This document shows, piece after piece, positions 48,441-59,769 of a DNA stretch of 64,000 bases. This stretch comes from Agelaius tricolor. Taxonomy: Eukaryota > Chordata > Aves > Passeriformes > Icteridae. The notes under the pieces were generated by a model. The model was given only the letters and a program-made list of their open reading frames with translations, ran no database searches and was not told where the DNA came from. The stretch is from NCBI GenBank assembly GCA_023055355.1, contig JALJCS010000002.1, positions 80,247,001 through 80,311,000 of the forward strand, written 5' to 3'. Position 1 is the stretch's first letter. Each line of letters starts with the position of its first letter. A program made the translations under genes and the position numbers.

Positions 48441-51287
48441 TCCACACTCCTCTGGCTGTTATAACAAAAACAGATGAACACAGAAATTCCTGTTTTCCGC
48501 CCCTGGATATCAGCTGCAGAGGTTACTGATGTTCTGATACTTGCCAAACTTTAGAGGTCTAAAACTCTGTTCTTGAGCTGCCTAAGGCTGTTTGGGATGC
48601 TCTCCCAACAAACATCTCCCTAAAGATAATTGAAATTTTACCAAGAGATAGGCTGTGAACTTCTCTGACAAAGGGCCACTGCTTTGATGCCCACCACAGG
48701 GAGACACCACCACTGACCTGGAGCCCTTCTGTGGGAGAAAGGGAGGCTGTAACCCAGAGACAGCAGGGGCTGCTGACAGTAGGCACGGTCCAAATGAGAC
48801 CTTAGAGACAGCATAAATCCAAACTGCTGACATGGCTATTGCAGAAGCATTTTTGGTGGTAGTAGTGCAGAAAGAGAAAGATGTGATGAGTGGACACAAC
48901 TAAAAATGTAATGCACTGTTTTGCTGTTTATTTCTAGCTATTTTGATTCTGTGTTTTCTATGACCAAAATGTAACATGGCGTAGGAAAGTGATCCAAATG
49001 GTCTTCTGAATGAAACATAATCACTTCTATTTCCTCAAGCCAAAAGTATATTTAGCCCTGGAACAATAAATCTATCATTGTACTGATTGAAGCACTAAAT
49101 AGATATTGTAATCAAAGTGCATATTTATGAAATGATAAAGTAACTGTCTCCAGAGGATGGTGCCTCCAGCTCGGTACAACCCTTCCTTGAAGTTATGGTG
49201 GCTTTGGAGATTGGACAGCTCCTTGGTTAGTTTCCCTTTCTTTCTTTTTTTCAGCCAGTACAACAGAATGGGCTGTGGGCATGAAAAGTAATGTAGAGGT
49301 GAAAAACAGAGCAGTCTGCCCTCTAGTTTACCCTTTTATATTACACCAAGCATTGCACTTCATGCCTAGCTCTCTGGGAATTTAGCACTCCCTGGAAATA
49401 TGTTTTTATAATTATTTGTTACATCACTACTTCTTTTAACCTTCATTGCATTAAGATGATAAAAATAGTATTGTGCTGTATATATAACCACCTACTTAAT
49501 ATAAAAACAGTTGCTATCCATTAATATATTAAATATTTTAAATTAACTTTTTTCTCAGTGTGAAGCAGGCAGTTTAGAATAAGCTCATTGAATCTTACAA
49601 GTATTAAATCATGAAGGGCAAGTTTCCTCTATTACACTGTGGGATGTGTAGTAACACAGCAGTCAATTTTAAGTGCTTCTGATCATCTCTGGGGAAATGT
49701 TAAATAGCCACCACTTTCACTGAAACCATTGATTTGTTTCAGGTTGCTTAAGGCTTCTTACATCTGTTCAGGTTGTACATAGTAGTTAAGGGAAGTGAGA
49801 ATAATAGTGCAAGATGCAAAGATTAGCTTTCCACCTGGCACTGTGAAGAATGGAGAGCTCTGTTCATGTATGCAAAACCCTTAATAAAATAAAATAGTTC
49901 TTTATCTTATTACCCAGCTACAACTGAAACCCAGTTTATGCTTCTCCTCCTTTGAGTTTGATAAGTGTCTTGTATGAAAATAAAACAAATGTTCTCTCAG
50001 AATAGCCTGTTGGTATAATTGTAAGATGGACTCTTATAACCATGAATGCACTGAACTTTTTATGAAATATCTTCTTTCACAGCTTAGATGAGCTCTGTAC
50101 TGAAAATTGTATTAAAATTAAAGATATGCATGTAGGGCTGAACAGCCTGGAGTGAATTTGGTTGTGCAAGAAAGGTTTATGATGAGGGAGGATGAGAATG
50201 AATTAACACTGAAATTGTATTATATCATTCTCTGTAGGAGGAGTATACTTTAATTGACCTGTGTACGAAAAACAAAGAAATGTTAATAGCCTTATTTACT
50301 GAAAGATATAAGCTGTATAATAACTTTGTCTGCCTCTAACATGAACATATACATTATATTCAAACACTTATGGTTACAATCTCTTTTATTCCTTCCCTCT
50401 TAACATAACAGAAGCAACCAGGTCTTAAACCACACTGGGTGATACTGTGATAAGCATCAGGGTGTACCCACACTCTTCATCAAATATTAAAGAGGTTGAA
50501 GGCAGGAGTCTGGGATGACTTTTACACCCTGTGCAATCTACTGATTCCTCCAGGGTGTGAGTGTGTCAGGAATATGGGAACTGAGAATGAAGTATTTTCA
50601 AAAGCAGATGCAGAGGGAGGTGTGTGTATGTCTGAGTGCTATAATGGCAACAGGCCTTTCAGCAATACAGAGTCGAGGCAGGATACTGATAGTACACAGT
50701 ATTTTACTTCTATCCTTGTCAGTGTATTCTGCTCCATTTCTGATTTCTTTGCAATGCTGGCATCATCCATCTCAGAGTAACTTTGTATGTGGCACATAAC
50801 ATGTACAATTGTTTAAACTCTAGCCTCTCTTGCTTTTCCATTTCCCATTCATACAGCTTTGTCACTCCGCTGGGATGTCCCCGCCTTCTTCAGTTTCACC
50901 TGAGGCTCTGAGCTCATGCTCTTCTCATGCTCTTCTCCCTCCTCTGCCTCCTCTTGTGCCACCCCTGGGCATTGCAGATCTTTGTGGTCAGTGGCTCCAG
51001 AGAAGCGCCAGCTCCCTCATCGTGATGCCTACAACAACATAAGGAGACGCTGGAGATAGCTTTTTCCAGGGATTTAAACTGAATTACAAACAAATATTTT
51101 GACCATTATCTATAGTGCTAGCAGGAGCTTCAGTGGCCCAGACAAAGCCAGTGAAATACAATGTGAAGGCAGATAATTTTTTTTAAAAAAAACAATTAAA
51201 ACTTCTTTATTTTGTTTCTTAATGGTGATGGTGTGGATAAGTAAGTTTGGATAGAACCTGCCTGAAGTTTTGGTTGGTTTTTTTTTT

Positions 51288-51310
51288 TGTCAGATCAGAT
51301 TGATCTGACA
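51288..51310. repeat. Perfect 10-bp hairpin, 3-nt loop
   Basis: TGTCAGATCA at 51288-51297 and its reverse complement at 51301-51310 surround GAT. Beyond one mismatch the pairing resumes for four more T:A pairs, because a T run precedes the left arm and an A run follows the right arm. Confidence 0.88.
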
Positions 51311-52817
51311 TAAAACCCCAGCACAGTCCATAATGTAGCTCTAAGAGAAATGCATTTGCTGCACAAATTCTTAGAGCAAGGGCTTGTATTATTGAGAAGG
51401 CAGAATGGATGTTCACAGTGGTCAGTTTAGCTTCAGCTGTGAATCTTTCTATGGGAAGAACCTATTGACGAGGGTTTAAAAACCCTCTATTTTTGTTGTA
51501 GCCCATTCTTTTGCCCCACATTTTTCTGTAGGCTATGGACAGTGTTACTAGGAAAAAACCCAAAACTCATGTGTGAGAAATATTTTTCAGCAGACATAGC
51601 TATTCCAAACAATGCAGCATGAACAGAAAAAGCAAAGAAATCATAATTTCTGCTGATTTTTCATAACCTTGTCTATACAGTCACAATCATGACATTACAG
51701 ATAACCCAGAGATAACTCATATACACTTCAGGATATAATACTCCATGGCCTACATTTACACACCAAAGGAAAAGAAAATCCCTTCAAAACACTCTACCCA
51801 ATAGTTTTTACAAGGGTGAACTTAATTTTCCATAGAAAAAAAACCCAAACAGGAAAACAAAACCAATGAGACAAAAACAAAAGTCCCACCAAATTTTTGG
51901 GCTATTTAATCAATAAAAAGCTTTAATGCATCTCAAAATGTTAGATTTCCACCCTAACAGACCTGCATATATCCAGTATCTTGTAATTAATTAAAGTATA
52001 TGTTCCATAAAGGCATCAGCTGGAAGACACTAACATGGATCAAAGGCTCTGACTCTAAGAATTCAGGCATGCAGATGTCTTCCCTCATTAGCTCATTTCA
52101 GTGACTAATCAATTAAAAATATGTGTTTCATTTGTAGTGAAAGTGTCTTCTACCTGGTGGCTTTACAGTTCAGCCATAGTTTCTCATTAGTTTTATTCCT
52201 GTTCTGATATCTACAAATATATTAGTCTCTAATCTAAAACCTTATCTATATCATGACAATGTACACCATGATGAGGCTTATGGCCAGCTCAGAAAGCATC
52301 TGAAATGTGAATTTTGCTTTTGAATCTTGTGATAGCTGACCATAGAAAATTTTTATTCTTCTATAAAACCCTCCAAGAAATAATAAGATTTAGGATCCAC
52401 TCACATTTCTAACTTCTGGGATCAGAACTTAATGCAGAAAATGTATTTAATTCTCTTGGAGATAGACTTGGGCAGTAAGAGTTATGGATCTTTTCAAGAA
52501 TGTCAACTTTTGATATTTCCTTTTCCTTGTTCCCCTGTACCAAGTGGTGATGAAATGACAGTGTTTCCTCTTAGGCAATTGCAAGACTAAGAGAGACTTA
52601 ACATTCCTAATGAACCCAGAGAAGAAAGGAAGAAAACAGCTTGGTGGCTGCCAGCTCTGCAGCAGCTGAGGGAGCAGTGTCCCCAGAAAGGGGCTTGCAG
52701 TGTCACATTTCTCATCTGTGACTCTCACTGCAATACAGATCTTCCCTGGAGTGATAGTGCTTTAGTTACACCATACAGCTTTTAATCTATTATCAGGACT
52801 AAATAGCTATCTAATGC

Positions 52818-52832
52818 TTTTTTTTTTTTTTT
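52818..52832. repeat. Poly-T tract (15 bases)
   Basis: This is an uninterrupted T run and the longest homopolymer noticed in the window. It is flanked by unique AT-rich sequence. Confidence 0.85.
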
Positions 52833-53343
52833 GCAATAATTTACCATAAAATAGATTGCTCCACTTAAAAGGAATATGGTATCATATTCATTGTATTCTC
52901 TGGAATATTGTAAGTTTAATAAATCTTAAATAAATGTAAGGATATATGTAGATGTTTTTCTGAACTCTTGAGATGTTTTTTAGAAATGTTTATTTTACAG
53001 TTTATCAAGATTCTTATTTATTTACTGATATTTTGCTCCTTCCTCATTCCATGCTTTATTTCTGCTGTAATAATTTTATTAATAAATTCCATCATGGAGT
53101 AAATCACTGAATACACAAGAAAAAACATTAGTAATGTAAAGCAAATGCATGAATATTGCATAAATTCCATAGATTTACTTCATGCCCTGAGGACACCTTT
53201 ATTTGTACTAGATAGTGTTTCATGAACAGTTTGAGTTCCTAAAGTATGTTTGTTGTTTGGTTGAGCAGCTGTATCCCAGGATATTCACAGATGAAACCAA
53301 GTAAAATACATAAAAACAACTCCTCAGGGCACCATAAACTTTT

Positions 53344-53412
53344 AAGGCCCAAATCCTGGTGACAGCTATTCATGTACAACTCCCAATGATGTCAATAGAA
53401 GTTTCATGAACA
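53344..53412. repeat. Possible ancient amniote repeat remnant
   Basis: AAGGCCCAAATCCTGG, then ATTCATGTACAACTCCCA, then ATGATGTCAATAGAAGTTTCATG follow the same order as an old amniote repeat I recall (GGGCCCAATCCTG ... TCCCATTGACTTCAATGGGA...). The order of the three blocks makes chance less likely than for the remnants at 7.2 and 47.0 kb. The family name is unknown to me. Confidence 0.45.
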
Positions 53413-53763
53413 TATCTGAAAACAGATGATGTCCTTTATCACAGCAAAGGAAAACATGAACCAACAAAGTCCCGATGAAACCAGAAACTGGAGCTCATAG
53501 GAGTGACCTGTCAGTCTCACTTCAGCCACCCCTGAGTTGCCAGCATTATCCTTTTACTTAGAAGTCAGCACAGATTTATAAAAAAATCCCTGTTTTTCTA
53601 TACTTTCAGCACACAGCTTGGAGGGGATAAGAATCACATCTTAAATATTCTGGTTATACTAACTTCCAGATCAGCCACTTTTGCTCATTGGTATAATAGA
53701 GACACAGATGGGGCTTTTCTCAGCACATAAACTTTCATAAACTGATGCCCACCAGTTCTACCT

Positions 53764-54034
53764 GTAGCACCAGAGGAAACAGCCTCTGTTGTTGTTTCAG
53801 GGGAGGTTTTGATTACAAATTAGGGAAGGTTTCTTTACTGAAGGTGGAGGGTGTCAGGCCTTGGAACAGGCTGTACAGGGAAGTGGTAGAATCACCATCC
53901 CTGGAAGTGTTCAGAAAGCATGTGGATGTGGCTCTTGGGACTATGGCTTAGTGATAAACCCACTGGTGCTGGGTTAATGGCTGGGCTCAATGATCTTAGG
54001 GCTCTTTTCCAGGCTCAGTGATTCTATGATTCAT
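53764..54034 (+). mobile_element. CR1 LINE fragment, 3' end, plus strand
   Basis: This is the 3' end of a third CR1 copy. Landmarks in order are AGAGGAAACAGCCTC, then TTTCAGGGGAGGTTTTGATT, then GGAACAGGCTGTACAGGGAA and TCACCATCCCTGGAAGTG. Next come ATGGCTGGGCTCAATGATCT and TCTTTTCCAGGCTCAGTG. The copy ends in ATTCTATGATTC, the CR1 terminal octamer plus a partial second unit. The octamer is the best preserved of the three copies. Everything upstream of the ORF2 tail is missing, as usual for 5'-truncated insertions. Confidence 0.93.
53811..53951 (+). pseudogene. CR1 ORF2 C-terminal remnant
   Basis: The frame encodes the last part of the CR1 ORF2 product, including RPWNRLYREVVESPSLEVF and VDVALGTMA before the stop. 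Only the tail beyond the reverse-transcriptase domain survives. Substitutions such as Y in place of the usual P in NRLPRE mark it as decayed. It has no independent function. Confidence 0.87.
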
Positions 54035-55293
54035 GAGCAATACCTCTTTTCTTTCCTGTATTTCAATGGGTTACCTGTGGGTACAGACAGCACTAGCTGC
54101 ACAATCAGGTTGTCTGAATCCACCCTACAAGCTTTTGGCATCCATTGGATTTGATGATCAATTGTTCACAGGCAGTTACTTCTAGAGGGAATTTACCTTA
54201 TACTTGAGCTGAATTCCCCTCTCAAGGCACCTGGCCACCTTCATCTGCTCTGGGGAGAGAGAAAGGAACTAAATTATTAACAAAGTCATCACAGTTTGGA
54301 CCCTAAAACTTGACAGTGTGAATCTAGAACACAATGTTTACCACATTAGTTTTCTACTCCAGCATGAGGTACAAAGGAGTGATAAAACTGCAGATATACT
54401 GCATGTATGGGAATCCAAGCTGAAAAAAAATGAACTATACATTCACTGCCTAAACCAGCTGTAAAGCTTATCTGAGAACTTGAAAGTGTGACAAACTTTC
54501 TGTTAGTCTGGGCTTGAACTTTTCTTGATGATGCTCTCCTGAATGCGCCATTTGGTTCCCTCTTTGACAGGATGGAAATTCTAGTCCTACATGTTAATAG
54601 AGCAATTGGAGAAACTGCACCAGGATCTGTGCTGAGGAAACTCAGCTTTAGTTGACAACAATTGCTTACTCAGCAGTGCATCCAGTCAATGCATTTTAAA
54701 TAATTGTCTATTTATTTCTGCACTCTTTGGCTGGTGAGATTTTGTCATGAGACAGGCCAGATGGCACAGACATCAACACCTGTGATTAAGAGAGAAATAA
54801 ATGCTGCAGCATCATGGCGTACCCTGCACTGGGCTTTTTTAAAATACCCTGTTGTCTGTGCTTATGGGTTCAGTATTTTGAATGCTGAATTTCTTAAAAG
54901 AACCTATAACTTTTGTAACATGACTCCTAGGAATCAATTTTAATTTCCTAATTTAGCTGATGACAGACTTTGGGAAGGCCTCTTCTAGGAGTCTCTTCTT
55001 ATTGCACATAAAGAAAAAAATGGATTTAATATAGCCAGCCACAGAGCAAGGTTTAAACATCAGACTTTAAAGGCAGTCAGTGATGGAATTTTGTCAACAC
55101 AGCCTCAGCTGATATGCAACACCATAGAATCAATTACCAGATTCAATTTTCTACCAAATTTCTTCTTCCTTTTTAGGCAAATTGCAAATATCTCTTAAGA
55201 TATTTTTCTTTATTTTGTTTAATTTTCCTAGAAAGCAGGCAGTGACATTGCTTCTGTCATAAGCCTTAAATAGTCATGCTTCAGATCATGAAT

Positions 55294-55312
55294 GGGGAGG
55301 TGGGGGGGAGGG
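55294..55312 (+). other. Potential G-quadruplex motif
   Basis: GGGG, two adjacent triplets within a run of seven G, and a final GGG give four G tracts separated by AGGT, one G and A on the plus strand. This meets the usual sequence rule for a quadruplex. The surroundings are AT-rich and carry no promoter signature. Confidence 0.6.
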
Positions 55313-55628
55313 CAGAAATTTGGAGGGGAAACCCACACTACCACTATTTACAGACACCTCTTGATGAAAAACAAAGTTACCAATAAAAGCAAAACTTTAT
55401 GGAATTGACTGATGGCACTGAGAAAAGAATTTGCAAGATCAAGGGAGTAAATAGTTGCAGTCCCTGAGTATATTTATTTCTAATTGAAAAACCTGAATAT
55501 GCATGTTCCTTTTGAGTTCTAAAATCTGTATCTAAGAACCTGCTATAGCACTAGCACATTAAAACACCTAAGTCGTTTACATTAGTATGCAAACTGTTTA
55601 TTCAACTGAATGTACTACATATAGGATG

Positions 55629-55672
55629 TTTATATACCTTTCTCTGTTTATATACCTTTCTCTGTTTATATA
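55629..55672. repeat. 18-bp tandem repeat, about 2.4 copies
   Basis: The unit TTTATATACCTTTCTCTG occurs twice exactly (55629-55646 and 55647-55664), followed by a partial third copy to 55672. No mismatches are present, so the duplication is probably recent. Confidence 0.93.
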
Positions 55673-56127
55673 GGTCGTGGTTTGGTTTAAGCAGAGAAGA
55701 ACCAGCTAAAACTTACATGAGACAGTGTGTTGATAGTCTGGATTTTCTTTTCCCTTTAAATCTTCCTTAAATAGGTGTTCCTCTAGCCTCTGTAGATGAC
55801 TTATAGCAGCAAATGCACAAATGAAATAATGTTTTGTTTTTCCTGTCAGCCCATACCTACAGGACTTCTGTGTCCTAGAAGTAGGATGTTTTACTTACTT
55901 TCTGTAAGTATCTCTGGTAATGCTGTGTCAGTCCAACATATGCCTTTGGCTGCTGACAACTTTCATTTCTCTATCACTTAGAGTGCTCATCCATGGCATA
56001 AAAATTCCCATCATACTGAACTCCATTATCTAAATGAGATGGAGCACAGAGAGAAACTTTAGTTTCTCCTTTTTTGTGTGCAGCTTTTAGGCAGTAATGT
56101 GGGCACAATGAACTTATTGGAGCTGGG

Positions 56128-56159
56128 AGTAATGGTGTGAGATTGCTCACACCATTACT
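56128..56159. repeat. Perfect 14-bp hairpin, 4-nt loop
   Basis: AGTAATGGTGTGAG at 56128-56141 is followed by ATTG and then by its exact reverse complement at 56146-56159. The two next outward positions would be G:T wobbles in RNA. The stem has mixed base composition, so it is not an AT-tract artefact. No small-RNA gene is recognised. A pre-microRNA would need a longer stem. Confidence 0.95.
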
Positions 56160-56746
56160 TTAGATGGAAATTGAGTCTGTGCTGTCTGCACTGAAGTCTT
56201 CTTGAGGCTCTACTTTCTGCTTTATTTTAATTCTCTTTGCCTCAAGGATAATGAATATGGAATTTTTCAAAGACCTTTTCAGCCAGCAGTCATTCCTTAG
56301 TCTTAGTTATGTAACACTAGGATTTTTTGCCTTTGAAAAAGTTGTTTATTTATTTGCATTATTTTTCTAATATACTAATTATAAGCTACCCTGCGTGCCC
56401 TAACCCTCTGGAGCAATTATTTTAAAGCTGAAACCTAGTAGCAAGAGCTTTCATTTAATCAAATTTTCATTGTTCATACATTCCAAATTAAGAGCTTGAT
56501 TCTCTCCTATTCATTTATACATTGTAACTCTAGGCTTTTCTTCGTAAGTGAGCTTTGGAGTTAATTTCAGCTCCGATCACTGGCAGTTGGAATTTTTCAG
56601 TCCTGCCATTTTATCTTTGTATTCTTTTCTATTATGATCCCACCTGAAAAAAGGCAGATCCCACGACAATATGTGCTGAGCTGACACAGACCATGGAGAT
56701 AGTCCCAGGCCCCACCACATTGAAATGGTGTAGCATGTCTCTTAAA

Positions 56747-56768
56747 AATGATAAAACAATGATAAAAC
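56747..56768. repeat. 11-bp tandem duplication
   Basis: The unit AATGATAAAAC occurs twice without a gap (56747-56757 and 56758-56768). It is a minor slippage product. Confidence 0.85.
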
Positions 56769-59654
56769 AATGTGCCTACCAGATAATAATATTTCATTAA
56801 TTAGTTTTACTGTCTGTGAGAACCCAGTCATACATGAAGATCCCATTGCCAGAAGAAAGAATTCAAGAACACTACAGAACCACATTTAAAATACAGTGAA
56901 CTTAAGGTTGTTATCAGTTTGTGGCTAAGATTCAGACAATATGCATAGATATAAGAGCTAAGTAATGAGGAATAGATAAATACGTGTAAAAATAATTGTT
57001 TATCTAATGCCCACAAATTGGTGCAAATGCAAGTGACCAACCTGCTTAGGAAAACAGGTCTTGCTCCTTGGCAAGCATATTAGCCAGCTCAGCTTCCTGA
57101 CTCTTACAGCATGGTGTGTCTCAAACTAGGAAATGAATTGCATCAGGAGACACAAATGACCACAATCCCGTCACTTTCGAAATCATATCTATGATTCACC
57201 TTGACTTAGCATTGGTTGAGCACCTCCTTTTTTAAGTCACACCACACCCACTTATGAAAAAAGCAGCGCAATAAGCAATCTATAAATTATTCAGTTTAAC
57301 TCTGTTACAAGGAGAATATGAGTTATTATTCCTACTCTTATATTCTTGAATGATATCCAGGGTAGGAAACAGGTGTGTGTTTGTGTTTATTGTGGAGGAG
57401 ATGGCAGAGAGGGGAATGAATACAAGGTCCATTCTATATCCACAAAATAAAGGTAGCTCTGACAATTTGCATTTTGCCTTGGATGGCATTTGAATATTTT
57501 TAAAGAAATTTAATTTGTTATACTTGATAGTGAGCTGTACGTTCAAACAGATGCCCACTGTTAAGTTTTATAGAGTTGGATTAAATGTGTTATGTCATGC
57601 AAGAAAGTGAAATTTTGAACTGTCAACACACTTTGTCCTTGCATCATCTCCTTGATATCCATTCTGAAGATGAATATGGTTTAACAGATTGGAAATTCAG
57701 TTCAGTCAAAGAAGATGGTGTGTGAACCCAATCTTTATCATACTTTGTGAAAGACATATAAATTTAGATACACTGAACCAATGATTTTGTTTCAAGATAG
57801 ATAAGTTTCAAATTCTTTTACTGTTTTGCCTCCATTTGACATGACTCATGAACGTAGAGTTTGACTCAAGTGGACAGCTTCCCACAACTAGGATTAAGGT
57901 CCCTTGGCTGCAGAAGAATAAGATAGGAGCTGAACAGATACTATATAAAGTGTGAAATCCATAACTTCAATGATTTAAATACTACTGGCCCTGAAAGAAT
58001 CAATTTCTTATCTGCTGATTGCAAACAGAAGCCCTTCTGGATTTGTATCCAGACCTAGATTACTTGTCTGGCCTTCAGAAGAAGGAAACAAATGCACAGA
58101 GAACAGGCAACTTAAAGTAAACAAAAAGGTAGAGAAAAGCTGGGTACATACCAGCTAACCAGGTATCATGGAAAGTAGGTTCTGCTCCTTATGGTACCAG
58201 GACTGCAAGTTTATGATAGAAGAGTGCAATGCATTCAGTATAATATTCAGGATTTTAAATTCAGGTCTATGTACTCATGGGAGTGGAAGCAAGTAATCAT
58301 AGAGGCACAGACAAATGGCATAGCACAGCAGTAACATAAGTGCTGCAGTGTTTAGTTCCCAAACAAAGTGATCTAGAAGAGAATTCGTCTTGGCTGTGTT
58401 CCTCATTACAGGCAGACCGAAAGCAAAGGAGTATGGCACCTCAACAGCTCAAATCCCTTCATTGTCAACAGATGTGAGCACAGCTGCTCACACAATACCA
58501 GTGTTGAAATGAGCACTCAAGCATGGGCTGACATGTGTTTAGGGCAGAGCAGGACATAGCGAGCACAGAAATCAAACTGGGGGTTGGAAGAACAACACTT
58601 TCTGTTCACAGAAGGACTGATCATATGTTTAACAGGTTCAATCTGTTCTCATCCTCATATAGTAGCATAACCACATGGCTTTGTTATCCTGGTGCAGCCT
58701 AGTCAAATGAAAGGGATTTTTCAAATTAGAACCATATTCCAATAGTTGCCTGTAATCCATAACTTCACTTTCCTCTGTACCAAGATGCTTAAGGGCTGAA
58801 TCCTCTCTGTGATACACAACATAGTTTTGAGTTAGAGTCAGGAGAACACCAGGTTGCCCTGGCTGTTGGGAGATACTTCCACAGATTCCCTTTTCCTCTA
58901 TCACAGGGAGTTTGGATTTTTCCATTTAGTGCAGAAATATGTCTCTTGCAAGATCTGGTTTAATAGAGTGGTTGTGCCCATTACCTTGTTGTAACAGTAA
59001 AGAGAAAAAAAAGAACTTGTGCTCATAAGGGTTTTTAACTTGTGGGTAAATGCTTTTATAGGCATTCAATATATGTAGGTTTTTTACTGAGCCTTTCTTC
59101 TGTCCCAGTACTACTCCTGATATTTACCTTCCTCCAGCCCCTACTCACAATGACTCTAGCCATATACTCTCTTGCTTCTGAACCATCTTCCAAAACAAAG
59201 TCTCATGCAGGATCTTCTCTCTTGATAACTTCATGTTTCTAGTTTATTGGGAACTGCTTCATCCTGCTGTGGTAAGAAATACTTCACAAAGATTGCACCA
59301 TTGCACTCTAAATATGTAGTAATCATAAAGTGAATTTTTCCTATATGTTGTAGCTGTTCTCTGAAGATTTGAAAATACATCATGCACACCTTTCATTGCC
59401 CCCTGTTTTACCACAGCCCCTTCCCATTTGGTAAGAACTTAAATTATTCCTTTTGCAGATGGCATAAAAAATTTCAGCGACAGCTTTTAAAATTTGATAA
59501 GCCTGACATTGTCTACCAAAATTCCTATTAAGAAATAAAAATAAATAGCCTGTCTCACTGCATGATTTAGGTCCCTTATTCATAAATATCTGCATACTTA
59601 TGTTCTTGAATATGAAGCTGGATGTATAACTTGAAGCACTTAAATTTGACTTTG

Positions 59655-59768
59655 TCACAGGGACTTTGCTCAAGGTGATATAACAATTAAGTGGCAGAAT
59701 TGGAAACAGACCCAGGTCTTCTAGTTCCCTAAACATAGAAAAATCACTGGCTCATACTACTTCCTCCC
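59655..59768 (+). mobile_element. Probable MIR/CORE-SINE remnant
   Basis: The sequence TTGCTCAAGGTGATATAAC, then AATTAAGTGGCAGAATTGG, then AACAGACCCAGGTCTTCTAG follows the order and spacing of the conserved core and 3' half of MIR-type SINEs (TTGCCCAAGGTCACACAGC...AAGTGGCAGAGC...ACCCAGGTCT). MIR-like CORE-SINEs are tRNA-derived, very old and shared by amniotes. The tRNA-like head is not recognisable here. A minus-strand frame of 118 codons overlaps it and is not a gene. Confidence 0.65.
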
Positions 59769-59769
59769 A

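Larger units (their letters stand above)
47045..53340. other. Noncoding DNA with a GC-rich block at 48.2 kb
   Basis: I see no gene I can name. GC-rich sequence lies at 48185-48440, and a milder patch at 48640-48800. AT-rich sequence with homeodomain-like motifs lies at 51900-52160. Homopolymer and hairpin features are at 51288 and 52818. Frames up to 105 codons occur but overlap on both strands. Confidence 0.6.
54036..59650. other. Noncoding DNA, no gene seen
   Basis: I recognise no gene or large transposon here. Local features are a G-rich tract (55294), an 18-bp tandem repeat (55629), a long perfect hairpin (56128) and an 11-bp duplication (56747). The 95-codon minus frame at 58638-58925 has no recognisable motif. 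Confidence 0.65.

Noticed and set aside
56128..56159. Hairpin considered as a microRNA precursor or rho-independent terminator
   Set aside because: The stem is 14 bp, too short for a typical pre-miRNA of about 22 bp of duplex or more. A bacterial terminator makes no sense in this eukaryotic DNA, and no T tract is correctly placed.
58638..58925. 95-codon minus-strand frame considered as an exon
   Set aside because: The translation looks protein-like in composition, but I could tie it to no family and saw no convincing splice sites.
59380..59736. 118-codon minus-strand frame
   Set aside because: It runs antisense through the MIR-like remnant and matches no known protein.
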